Assembly: GCA_041907665.1 (NCBI GenBank)
Contig: JAYRGW010000011.1
Span: 1-64,000, forward strand
Origin: JAAYUD01 sp041907665
Lineage (GTDB): Bacteria; Bacteroidota; Bacteroidia; Bacteroidales; Bacteroidaceae
Direction: 5' to 3'
DNA: 64,000 nt
Shown here: positions 37,066 to 45,713 of the stretch, in pieces
Layout: every line of letters starts with the position of its first letter
How positions within the stretch are numbered: the stretch's first letter is position 1
Position numbers and translations under genes: made by a program
The notes under the pieces: generated by a model
The model's database searches: none
Told to the model about the DNA's origin: nothing
The model's input: the letters and a program-made list of their open reading frames with translations, nothing else

Positions 37066-38532
37066 ATGGAAAACGCTAAAGGTAGTAAATTGTACCTCTT
37101 CAGTATTGTCCTTGTGGCAGTACTGGGAGGCCTTTTGTTTGGATACGATACGGCAGTCATTTCGGGTGCTGAAAAAGGTTTGCAAGCATTCTTTTTGGGT
37201 GCAACCGATTTTCAGTATACCGATGCTATTCATGGCATTACTTCTTCGAGCGCTCTTATCGGGTGTATCATAGGTAGTGCTATATCCGGGCTGTTCGCGT
37301 CGAGATGGGGACGAAAGAAGTCGTTGATTTTTGCCGGCATTTGTTTCTTTCTCTCTGCTTTGGGTTCTTATGATCCCGAATTTTTGTTTTTCACTCACGG
37401 TAAACCATCTTACGAATTGCTTATTGTATTCAATTTGTATCGTATATTGGGCGGTGTAGGTGTCGGTTTGGCTTCGGCCATTTGCCCGATGTATATAGCT
37501 GAGGTTGCTCCGACAAATATTCGCGGCACATTGGTATCGTGGAATCAGTTTGCCATCATATTTGGTCAGTTAGTGGTCTATTTTGTCAATTTTGTGATTC
37601 TTGGCTCGCATACCAATCCTATTATCGATACCGTAAAAGGTGTTGCAGCCGTAATGCCGGGCTCCGATCCTTGGACCATTACGACAGGGTGGCGTTATAT
37701 GTTTGTCAGCAACGCTTTCCCTGCAGGCCTCTTTACTTTGCTTGTATGCTTTGTGCCCGAAACTCCTCGCTATTTAGCTCTCATAGGCAAAGATAGTAAG
37801 GCTCTATCTGTATTGGAGCACATTAATGGTACTGTGAAGGCAAAGCAAATACTTGCCGAAATTAAATCTACTGCAGAGGTCAAGACCGAGAAACTTTTCA
37901 GTTATGGATTGTTGGTTATCTTTATCGGTATCATGCTCTCTGTTTTCCAACAGATTGTAGGCATTAATGCTGTGCTTTACTTCGCACCGAGAATTTTCGA
38001 ATCCATGCACATGGGCAATCCTATGGCACAAACGGTTATTATGGGTGTTATAAACATCCTTTTCACGTTGGTTGCTATCTTTACTGTCGAGAAGTGGGGG
38101 CGTAAGCCGTTGCTTATCACAGGATCGATCGGTATGGCTATCGGAGCTATTGGCGTGGCGTTGACCAATCTATTCAATTTGCCTCCAATTGTATCTGTAG
38201 TAAGTATTATGTTCTATTCTGCTGCGTTCATGATGAGTTGGGGTCCTATTTGTTGGGTACTCATTGCCGAAATATTCCCCAATACCATCCGAAGCGGTGC
38301 TGTTGCTGTTGCTGTTGCATTCCAATGGATCGCCAATTTTGCCGTTTCGTCAACGTTCGTTCCTCTTTACAATATGAAGATGGGTGGTTTGAGCAATTTC
38401 GGGCATATCTTCGTATATGCTCTTTATGGCATTATATGTGTTATTGCTGCTCTATTCGTGTGGAAGCTCGTTCCGGAAACTAAGGGCAAAACGCTCGAAG
38501 ATATGACTGCCTTGTGGCGAAATAAACGCTGA
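37066..38532 (+). CDS. xylE: D-xylose:H+ symporter, MFS sugar porter
   Basis: The 488-residue protein has 12 membrane helices. Sugar-porter signatures include GGLLFGYDTAVISGAEKGL in helix 1, SRWGRKKSL, RILGGVGVGLASAICPMYIAE, PETPRYL, QQIVGINAVLYFAPRIFE, EKWGRKPLL and PETKGKTLEDM. It imports xylose for the two enzymes encoded upstream. The gap to xylA is 19 bases and a terminator follows. Confidence 0.94.
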   Translation: MENAKGSKLYLFSIVLVAVLGGLLFGYDTAVISGAEKGLQAFFLGATDFQYTDAIHGITSSSALIGCIIGSAISGLFASRWGRKKSLIFAGICFFLSALGSYDPEFLFFTHGKPSYELLIVFNLYRILGGVGVGLASAICPMYIAEVAPTNIRGTLVSWNQFAIIFGQLVVYFVNFVILGSHTNPIIDTVKGVAAVMPGSDPWTITTGWRYMFVSNAFPAGLFTLLVCFVPETPRYLALIGKDSKALSVLEHINGTVKAKQILAEIKSTAEVKTEKLFSYGLLVIFIGIMLSVFQQIVGINAVLYFAPRIFESMHMGNPMAQTVIMGVINILFTLVAIFTVEKWGRKPLLITGSIGMAIGAIGVALTNLFNLPPIVSVVSIMFYSAAFMMSWGPICWVLIAEIFPNTIRSGAVAVAVAFQWIANFAVSSTFVPLYNMKMGGLSNFGHIFVYALYGIICVIAALFVWKLVPETKGKTLEDMTALWRNKR

Positions 38533-38558
38533 TTATCAGCCTATATCAATAAAAAAGG

Positions 38559-38599
38559 AAAGAGATGGATTCGATTGGATTCATCTCTTTCTTTTATTT
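38559..38599 (+). terminator. Terminator of the xyl operon
   Basis: AAAGAGATG pairs with CATCTCTTT across a 13-base loop, followed by a T-rich tract. It lies about 25 bases after the xylE stop. Confidence 0.75.
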
Positions 38600-38716
38600 T
38601 CTCTTTTTATTTTGCCATTCTATATTGTATGGCTTGAGTATCACTCATGGGTATCGTCAGTATCAAGCAATGTCGGGATACTTATATTCCATTGTTTTTT
38701 TCTTTATCATTCATTC

Positions 38717-38804
38717 GTTTTCTGCGCAGCAAACGAATGTCTGATGGGCAGCAAATGAATGTCTGCTGCGCAGCAAATGATTGTCTGCTGCGCAGAAAAC
38801 AAAT
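38717..38804. repeat. 22-bp tandem repeat array C (4 units) with inverted ends
   Basis: Four 22-bp units start at 38717, 38739, 38761 and 38783. The core GTCTGCTGCGCAGCAAAT is palindromic apart from its last positions. The first and last parts form an inverted repeat: CATTCGTTTTCTGCGCAGC (38712-38730) against GCTGCGCAGAAAACAAATG (38787-38805), with 18 of 19 matching. It lies between the convergent xylE and galK genes. It closely resembles array B but has no HU-like gene beside it. Confidence 0.9.
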
Positions 38805-38905
38805 GATTCGTCAGTATAAAACAAATGAAAAGGATTTATATCGCAGATGAATGTTGCTTGCTGCATGGATGAAACATGGTATACCGCCTGATGAGACATA
38901 TAAAA

Positions 38906-38938
38906 AGAAGAGTTCATTATATTCTAATGAACTCTTCT
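38906..38938 (-). terminator. Terminator of the gal operon
   Basis: A 14-bp perfect stem (AGAAGAGTTCATTA with TAATGAACTCTTCT) has a five-base loop and is followed by TTTTT on the minus strand, 29 bases past the galK stop. Confidence 0.85.
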
Positions 38939-38966
38939 CTTATCGTTTAATAAACTTTAGCCGAAC

Positions 38967-40121
38967 TTAATCAATGCGGCGCGAACCGTCGCTGATAACA
39001 ACGTCGTAAGCTTCTGGTTTATGATTGAATTTAGCTTCGTATTTGGTCATGGCCGTTTCTATAAACTTGTCGTACAACTCTTCTTTAACAAGGTTGATCG
39101 TACAACCACCGAAACCACCTCCCATAACACGCGAACCGGTAACGCCACATTCTTTGGCTATATCGTTCAAGTAGTCAAGTTCTTCGCAGCTTACTTCGTA
39201 CAACTTGCTCATGCCATGATGTGTTTCGTACATTTTCTGACCTACTGTCTCATAATCGTTGTGTTCCAAAGCTTCGCAAACGTCGAGTACACGTTGTATT
39301 TCTGCTATGACATACTCGGCACGCATGTAGTCTTCGGCACTGATTTCAGCTTTCACTTCATCGAGCATTTCCATATTGGCATCGCGAAGGAATTCAACGT
39401 GCGAATGTTTCTTTTGGATAGCGGCAACGGCGTTTTCGCAACTTTCGCGGCGTTTATTGTAAGCCGAAGAAGCAAGTTCGTGCTTGACTTTCGAATTGAG
39501 TAACACCAGACGATAGCCTTCCGGTTTAAAAGGAAAGTACTGATATTCGAGCGAGCGGCAATCCAATCGAATGAGGCTGCCTGCTTTGCCGAATACGGAA
39601 GCAAACTGATCCATAATACCGCAGTTTACACCGCAGTAATTATGTTCTGTAGCTTGTCCTACTTTGGCAAGTTCGAACTTATCTATTTTGTTATCGCCGA
39701 ATAAATCGTTTATAGCGAAAGCAAAAGTACTTTCAAGAGCAGCCGAAGAAGACATTCCTGCACCAAGAGGTACATCGCCTGCAAAAGCTGTATTGAAACC
39801 CTGTACATCGACTCCACGCTTTATCATTTCGCGGCATACGCCAAAGATGTAGCGTGCCCAACTGGCCCGGGGAGCATCTTTCTCTTCAAGGCCAAATTCT
39901 ACATAGTCTTTCAGGTCGATAGAGTAGGCAAGGACTTTCTTCGTACCGTTGGGCTTGATTTCGGCCATGATGCCTTTGTCTACTGCTCCGGGGAATACGA
40001 ACCCTCCGTTATAATCTGTGTGTTCACCAATGAGATTGATGCGGCCCGGCGAAGCGTAAATATAGCCTGTAGTACCGTCAAAGTGCTTGATGAATCGGCT
40101 TCTTATATATTCTATTTCCAT
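38967..40121 (-). CDS. galK: Galactokinase
   Basis: The 384-residue GHMP kinase phosphorylates galactose at C1. It has the galactose-binding signature GRINLIGEHTDYNGGFVFPGAV near residue 27, the phosphate loop GDVPLGAGMSSSAALE near 115, CGIMDQFASVFG with the catalytic Asp, and the C-terminal GSRVMGGGFGGCTINLV. It is the last gene of a minus-strand operon with a hexose transporter and galM, so galactose uptake, mutarotation and phosphorylation are encoded together. Confidence 0.96.
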   Translation of the reverse strand: MEIEYIRSRFIKHFDGTTGYIYASPGRINLIGEHTDYNGGFVFPGAVDKGIMAEIKPNGTKKVLAYSIDLKDYVEFGLEEKDAPRASWARYIFGVCREMIKRGVDVQGFNTAFAGDVPLGAGMSSSAALESTFAFAINDLFGDNKIDKFELAKVGQATEHNYCGVNCGIMDQFASVFGKAGSLIRLDCRSLEYQYFPFKPEGYRLVLLNSKVKHELASSAYNKRRESCENAVAAIQKKHSHVEFLRDANMEMLDEVKAEISAEDYMRAEYVIAEIQRVLDVCEALEHNDYETVGQKMYETHHGMSKLYEVSCEELDYLNDIAKECGVTGSRVMGGGFGGCTINLVKEELYDKFIETAMTKYEAKFNHKPEAYDVVISDGSRRID

Positions 40122-40148
40122 GATATTTTGTTAGTTGATTTATATACT

Positions 40149-41477
40149 CTAGTCTACTTTGATATCTTTGTTGACATTCTTGCTGCCTATAGCTGCATAG
40201 AATAAAATAAATGCAAGAGCAATAACGATAACTCCATAACTTGCCTTGTAGGTAGTAACATCAGCTATCCAGTTCTGGAATAGAGGTAATACACCTCCAC
40301 CAACAACCATCATCATAAATGTGCCTGAAGCCATTGCTGTATATTTACCTAGTCCTTCTACTGCAAGATTGAAGATAGATCCCCACATTACCGAAGTACA
40401 TAGACCGCACAATACCAACAGTAGGGCAGTCATCGGAACTTGAGCCATGCTGAAACCTGAACCGGTGAATACCGGCATCGATACTTTGGTTGCAATAGGA
40501 GCTGCTATAGCACCTAAAATCAATACAATAGCCAGAGTTGCTGCTACAGTAAGCTGGATCTTACTTGAAACTTTACCACTGATAAAGCTTGATATGAAAC
40601 GGCCGATCAACATAAGGAACCAATAAGTACCTGCTACAAATCCTGCGATAGTAGCTGCTGTAGCAGGATCCATTTGAGCACCCTTGCTAGGATCTGGGTC
40701 GGAAAGGAAGAAATTCAATGTGCCAGGGATTCCTACCTCAACACCAACATATAAGAAGATAGAAATAACACCAAAAACAAAGTGTCTGAAAGCCCATGGA
40801 CTCGATTCGAATACAATGTGTTCGGATTGTTGTTGAGGGTCTGTGATAGGAATGAAACTTAAAAGAAAGAATGCTACAACAAATACACCCATTGCGATGA
40901 ATAATACGGGATTGACATCGGCAATTACAGTATTCTTGGTTACAGAACCGATTAATGCACCTACAAGCATAGGAGTGAGGGTACCCATCAAAGAGTTGAA
41001 TGTACCACCTATCTGTACAAATTGGTTACCTTTTTTACCGCCGCCGCCAAGTAGTGTCAACATAGGGTTGACAACTGTATTTAGCATACATACAGAGAAA
41101 CCGGCAACAAATGCACCCAGCAAATAAAGATAGAAATTTGTCGGAAGTCCGAAAAGTTGTGCACCTACTCCTAGAATGCCCGACAGGTACTGAATGAGGA
41201 CTCCGAAGAAACCTATTGCAATAGCTGCTAACGCTGTTTTTTTATACCCTATTTTTGTTAATAACTTACCGGCAGGAATACCCATGAATAAATATGCTAG
41301 GAAATTCATCATATTTCCCATCATACCTAGTGCATTGGAACCTTCGATACCTGGTTGTTGCTTCCATATTACACCGATAGGTGCTGCAAGATTGGTAACG
41401 AATGAAATCATACCGAATAAGAATATCATCGTTATGATAGCGACGACATTACCGTTTTGTTTGTTTGTTGAATCCAT
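40149..41477 (-). CDS. Glucose/galactose MFS transporter (FucP/GluP family)
   Basis: The 442-residue protein has about 12 membrane helices. The N-terminal pattern IGVIWKQQPGIEGSNALGMMGNMMNFLAYLFMGIPAGKLLTKIGYKK and AGFSVCMLNTVVNPMLTLLGG are typical of the FHS (fucose-galactose-glucose:H+ symporter) family. It would import galactose or glucose for GalM and GalK. It lies 27 bases upstream of galK and 47 bases after galM. Confidence 0.9.
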   Translation of the reverse strand: MDSTNKQNGNVVAIITMIFLFGMISFVTNLAAPIGVIWKQQPGIEGSNALGMMGNMMNFLAYLFMGIPAGKLLTKIGYKKTALAAIAIGFFGVLIQYLSGILGVGAQLFGLPTNFYLYLLGAFVAGFSVCMLNTVVNPMLTLLGGGGKKGNQFVQIGGTFNSLMGTLTPMLVGALIGSVTKNTVIADVNPVLFIAMGVFVVAFFLLSFIPITDPQQQSEHIVFESSPWAFRHFVFGVISIFLYVGVEVGIPGTLNFFLSDPDPSKGAQMDPATAATIAGFVAGTYWFLMLIGRFISSFISGKVSSKIQLTVAATLAIVLILGAIAAPIATKVSMPVFTGSGFSMAQVPMTALLLVLCGLCTSVMWGSIFNLAVEGLGKYTAMASGTFMMMVVGGGVLPLFQNWIADVTTYKASYGVIVIALAFILFYAAIGSKNVNKDIKVD

Positions 41478-41524
41478 TATAAATTGATATTGTTTAATTA
41501 GTTAAAATAATGATATGTCATGTG

Positions 41525-42622
41525 TTATTTTTCTACGCCGAATTTGTAGATAGTGGTTTGTTGATATTCGTCACCCGGTAACAGTGTGCACGGTGGAAAG
41601 TAGGGCACGTTGGGTGTGTTGGGGAAGTATTCGGCTTCAAAGCAAATGGCGCTTCGTGCGGGGAAAGTTGCTCCGTGTGCTCCTTCAAATCCGTTGAGCC
41701 AGTTGCCGGTGTATAGTTGTACTCCTTCTTCTGTTGTGTATACTTCCATGGTACGTCCGCTATTGGGCTCTTTGCACGTGGCAGCCAATGTTAACTCACC
41801 ACTTTCCGGTTTGTTGACAATATAGCAATGGTCGTATCCCGCGCCATGTATCAGTTGATCAAAGCGTTCGTTTATTCTTTCGCCTATCATAAACGGAGTG
41901 CGAAAATCCATAGGTGTATCTTCTACTTTGAGAATTTCACCGGTAGGAATTGAATTTTCGTCAATAGGAATATAAAAGTCTGCATTGATAGTGACGATAT
42001 TATTGTCTATAGTGGGAGTTGGATTGTCAATACCTGCGAGATTGTAGAATCCATGGTGCGTAAGGTTTACTATTGTTGCAGCGTCGGTAGTAGCATGATA
42101 CTCCATCAATATAGAATTTTCTTCTTCGTCCAATTGATAACGAATTTGCACCTCTAGCAATCCGGGAAATCCTTCTTCGTTGTTTATGGAGCGGCGTTTG
42201 AATTCGATTGTTCGTTCGTCCAGTTGTTCGGCATGCCATACGCGGGTATGGAATCCTGTTGGACCACCATGCAGTGAGTTCGGACCATTGTTGATGACTA
42301 ACTCGTGGTCTTCGCCGAATAGGGTAAATTTACCTTTTGCTATGCGGTTGGCATATCGTCCGATAGTAGTACTCAAAAATGGTTCTGGGCTGTTTATCAC
42401 GCTCTCTATGTTGTCGTGTCCTAAGATGACATTGGCATATTTATCATTTTTGTCGGGTACCATGATCGACAATACTGTGCAACCATAATTGGTGACTGCC
42501 ACTTCCATACCATTCTTATTGCGAAGAATGAAAAGGTCGGTAAACCGGCCGTTTATATCTTTTTGAAAATCTTCCTTCTTTAATCCCGAAAGATTCTCTT
42601 CTGTTGGAAAAGTGCTCTTCAT
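41525..42622 (-). CDS. galM: Aldose 1-epimerase (mutarotase)
   Basis: The 365-residue enzyme interconverts alpha and beta forms of galactose and glucose. It has IGRYANRIAKGKFTLFG, NNGPNSLHGG (substrate His), NLTHHGFYNL (catalytic His) and CFEAEYFPNTPN (catalytic Glu). The start MKSTFPTEE is chosen; 13 additional residues would be possible in frame. No signal peptide is seen, so it acts in the cytoplasm. It is the first gene of the gal operon. Confidence 0.93.
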   Translation of the reverse strand: MKSTFPTEENLSGLKKEDFQKDINGRFTDLFILRNKNGMEVAVTNYGCTVLSIMVPDKNDKYANVILGHDNIESVINSPEPFLSTTIGRYANRIAKGKFTLFGEDHELVINNGPNSLHGGPTGFHTRVWHAEQLDERTIEFKRRSINNEEGFPGLLEVQIRYQLDEEENSILMEYHATTDAATIVNLTHHGFYNLAGIDNPTPTIDNNIVTINADFYIPIDENSIPTGEILKVEDTPMDFRTPFMIGERINERFDQLIHGAGYDHCYIVNKPESGELTLAATCKEPNSGRTMEVYTTEEGVQLYTGNWLNGFEGAHGATFPARSAICFEAEYFPNTPNVPYFPPCTLLPGDEYQQTTIYKFGVEK

Positions 42623-42903
42623 TATTTCAATTTTAAAATATTTCTCATGCAAAGAAAACAATTATATTCTTATCTCCAAAGTAATGTGAACAAAAAGTAA
42701 CATTCGTTTTATGAAAGTTTAAAAGAGTCATCGTATATTGCCCTTAATTTCGTATATCATCTAATAAATATGCCTTTTAGAAAAGAATTAATTTCGTTGT
42801 TTATCATTCGTTTTTCATATTTTATTTGTAAGTTTGTCCCGTAATAGAGACATTACGAAATCTAAAATAACCGAAGTATTTAAACGAATATTTTTTTATT
42901 AAA

Positions 42904-43875
42904 ATGTATCCTTTAAAATTTGAACCGATCCTTAAAACAAAAATATGGGGCGGTAACAGAATTATCCCATTCAAACATCTAAGTGATAATCTTCCTGATG
43001 TAGGAGAGAGTTGGGAACTCTCCGGTCTCGAAGGTGACGAGTCTGTAGTAGCTAATGGCCCGGAAAAGGGGTGCACCATTGTTGAAATGATACGGCACTA
43101 TAAAGGTGAATTGATGGGCGAAGAGAATTATGCTAATTTTGGCGAGAAATTCCCGTTGCTCATTAAGTTTATTGATGCCAAACAAGATCTTTCTGTTCAG
43201 GTTCATCCGGATGATGAAATGGCAAAACAACGCCATGGGTCGTTGGGTAAAACTGAGATGTGGTATGTGATAGATGCTGATAAAGAGGCAAAAATCACTT
43301 CTGGATTTTCGCAGCAAATAACAAAGAAAGAATACAAGGAACGTGTGTTCAATAATACTTTTTCTGAAGTATTGATGGCGCACGATGCTCATCCTGGAGA
43401 TGTGTTTTTTCTTCCTGCGGGTCGTGTACACGCTATCGGCGCTGGTGTTTTTCTTGCAGAAATACAAGAAACATCGGACATTACTTACCGAATATACGAT
43501 TACAATCGCAAAGATGCGAATGGTAAAACTCGCGAACTGCATGTTGATCAGGCTCGCGATGCTATAAACTACGAAGTATTGGACGATTATCGTACTCAGT
43601 ATGATGCGGTGAAAGACGAACCGGTAGAATTGGTGGCTTGTCCTTATTTCACTACTTCTCTTTACGATTTGACCGAAGAAATCTCGTGTGACTATTCTGA
43701 ACTTGATTCTTTTGTTATCTTTATTTGTTGTGGAGGTCGTTGCAAGTTAACCGATAACGATGGAAATAGTATTTCCGTTCAGAGTGGCGAAACTGTCTTA
43801 TTGCCGGCTTCGATAAACAACGTAACACTTGTACCAGAGAGTGAAGGAGCTAAGTTGCTTGAAGTCTATATTTAA
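42904..43875 (+). CDS. manA: Mannose-6-phosphate isomerase, class I
   Basis: The 323-residue cupin enzyme interconverts mannose 6-phosphate and fructose 6-phosphate. It has FEPILKTKIWGG, LIKFIDAKQDLSVQVHPDD (zinc ligands), KTEMWYVIDA and PAGRVHAIGAGVFLAEIQETSDITYRIYDY. This is the short Bacteroidota/Firmicutes form. It supplies mannose 6-phosphate for sugar nucleotides of the polysaccharide locus or catabolises mannose. It is divergent from galM and ends at a strong terminator. Confidence 0.93.
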   Translation: MYPLKFEPILKTKIWGGNRIIPFKHLSDNLPDVGESWELSGLEGDESVVANGPEKGCTIVEMIRHYKGELMGEENYANFGEKFPLLIKFIDAKQDLSVQVHPDDEMAKQRHGSLGKTEMWYVIDADKEAKITSGFSQQITKKEYKERVFNNTFSEVLMAHDAHPGDVFFLPAGRVHAIGAGVFLAEIQETSDITYRIYDYNRKDANGKTRELHVDQARDAINYEVLDDYRTQYDAVKDEPVELVACPYFTTSLYDLTEEISCDYSELDSFVIFICCGGRCKLTDNDGNSISVQSGETVLLPASINNVTLVPESEGAKLLEVYI

Positions 43876-43901
43876 GCATATTATATTTTAGTATCAAATG
43901 G

Positions 43902-43930
43902 GGACGGACTGTAAGGTTCGTCCTTTTTTT
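43902..43930 (+). terminator. Terminator of manA
   Basis: GGACGGAC pairs with GTTCGTCC (one wobble) over a six-base loop, followed by seven T residues, 27 bases after the stop. Confidence 0.88.
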
Positions 43931-43940
43931 GTTGCGATTG

Positions 43941-44897
43941 TTACATTCGGATGATAAGCCAAGTGGTGTATGCAATCCATGCTAAAAGCAGAATCATACC
44001 TTCGAAGCGCATGATGATTCGTTTTCCGAAGAATAATCCGAAAAACCAGAGCAATATTGAGGAGGCAACCAACCAGAGGAAGTCGAAGTTGGATATTCCC
44101 TTTGGGAATAATGGGGTAATGGTAGCCGAACATCCTAATATAAAGAATATATTGAAAAGATTGCTGCCAATAATATTTCCAATAGCTATTTCGGGATTCT
44201 TCTTCATGGCCGCTACTACGGATGTGGCAAGTTCTGGTAGCGAAGTGCCTACTGCTACGATAGTGACGCCTATTACTGCTTCGCTGATCCCCATTCCTCT
44301 GGCAATGCCTATAGCGCCATTCACAAATAGTTGTCCACCAAAAATCAAGGCTGCCAGTCCCACTATGATGAAAGTTATTGATTTCCACAGAGGGAGAACT
44401 TTTATTTCAGTTTCTGTTGCCTTTTCATTCGTGTTTTTGGATATGGCAATCGAGTAGCCCATAAAAATGATAAAGAAGCACAGCAATATAAGTCCGTCGG
44501 TAGAACTAATTACATTCATTGGGGCATGATCTAAAAACACATCATTGGCACATATCAGCAGAACGACAGAGGCTAGTATACAAAGTGGAATTTCTCTACG
44601 TATCGTATTGCGAGTGATAACAATAGGGGCGACCAGGGCTGTGCATCCTACGATAAAAAGTGTGTTGAATATATTGCTGCCTACGATGTTGCCTATGGCT
44701 ATATCGGCACTACCTTTCAGCGCTGAAGAGATACTTACGCTCAGTTCGGGAGTCGAAGTGCCGAAACCTACTATTGTAAGACCGATGACTAGTGAAGAGA
44801 CCTTCAGCTTTTTGGCAATAGATGCGGCTCCGTCTGTCAGTCCGTTAGCGCCCAAAATAATCAGTATCAAGCCGATAATGAGATATAGTATGTTCAT
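43941..44897 (-). CDS. Ca2+/Na+ exchanger, CaCA family (YrbG-like)
   Basis: The 318-residue protein has about ten membrane helices in two homologous halves. The alpha-repeats are VGFGTSTPELSVSISSALKG and VAVGTSLPELATSVVAAMKK, each followed by the ion-binding GNIVGSNIFN or GNIIGSNLFN. It exports calcium in exchange for sodium across the inner membrane. It is a single gene, convergent with manA. Confidence 0.93.
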   Translation of the reverse strand: MNILYLIIGLILIILGANGLTDGAASIAKKLKVSSLVIGLTIVGFGTSTPELSVSISSALKGSADIAIGNIVGSNIFNTLFIVGCTALVAPIVITRNTIRREIPLCILASVVLLICANDVFLDHAPMNVISSTDGLILLCFFIIFMGYSIAISKNTNEKATETEIKVLPLWKSITFIIVGLAALIFGGQLFVNGAIGIARGMGISEAVIGVTIVAVGTSLPELATSVVAAMKKNPEIAIGNIIGSNLFNIFFILGCSATITPLFPKGISNFDFLWLVASSILLWFFGLFFGKRIIMRFEGMILLLAWIAYTTWLIIRM

Positions 44898-45076
44898 AAA
44901 TGCGATTCGTGAATTTTATTGTGTTACAAAGATAAAGTAATTTTACGATTTCTATAGATAAAAACAGCAAAAATTTAGTGAAAAGGATACGCTTCCTGCT
45001 ATTGCACTACTTTTCTCTTGTAAATCGAAGTTGACCATGCGAATAGAACCGGATGAAATGGAAGTCTTATTCTCGA

Positions 45077-45496
45077 TTATTTGTCGGAAGGCTCATTTTC
45101 TTTTTGCATGCAGTACTCTATAATTCCCAGTATCTCTTGTATTTTCCTTTTGCGCTCGAACGAATAGGTGGTGCTTAGTTCATCGAGTCTTTCGTATAGA
45201 AAGAGTGACTTCTGCAATAAGTTTATCTTGTTGCCGTCTTCTCTTTGCAGGCCGTCTTGACACAATAGCTCGGCAAGCATTTCCATTCTATATTCTTCTT
45301 CGTCCTTTTCGTATTCTGATAGCGATTTCAGTACGTCTTCTTTATTGTTGGCAAGATAGAATTCGGATGGGTGGAAGTAGTTGGTATAAAATGTTTCCAT
45401 CTGGTCTTCGTCACCTTTGTGCTTGCGATTCAGGTATAGGCTCAAGTCTTCGAAAAACTTGCTGAACAATCTTAGTATATAGTCTTGTTGTAACAT
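45077..45496 (-). CDS. Conserved small protein of unknown function
   Basis: The protein has 139 residues, is charged, probably all-helical and cytoplasmic, with no signal peptide or membrane segment. The start MLQQDYILRLFSKFFEDLSLYL resembles the DUF6483 family of small helical proteins. That match is from memory of the N-terminal pattern and is uncertain. The gene stands alone between the calcium exchanger and the divergent AspT-like transporter. No function is proposed. Confidence 0.65.
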   Translation of the reverse strand: MLQQDYILRLFSKFFEDLSLYLNRKHKGDEDQMETFYTNYFHPSEFYLANNKEDVLKSLSEYEKDEEEYRMEMLAELLCQDGLQREDGNKINLLQKSLFLYERLDELSTTYSFERKRKIQEILGIIEYCMQKENEPSDK

Positions 45497-45713
45497 AATC
45501 TATGCGGTTAGTTAGATGATTTGCAAATGTAATCTTTTTATCGTTAGTTTGAAAACATTTTGCATAGATAAGTGCCTGCAGTATTGAAAAAAAATTTTCG
45601 TTAAAGACGAAATACGTGTAGGATGCTCTGTGTTTCGATTATTATTAGTATTTTTGCAAAAATCATGTAAAAAGAGATTGATATTGTTGATATTAATGTA
45701 AGTCGGAATATTT

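Noticed and set aside
36324..37160. 278-residue open frame opposite xylA and xylE
   Set aside because: It is antisense to a certain xylose isomerase gene, has no domain, and reflects codon bias of the real gene.
43894..44457. Frames on both strands overlapping the calcium exchanger
   Set aside because: They lie inside a well-supported CaCA-family gene and have no motifs.
45600..45625. Small hairpin before the AspT-like gene as a riboswitch
   Set aside because: Only a 6-7-bp AT-rich stem; no larger fold is supported.
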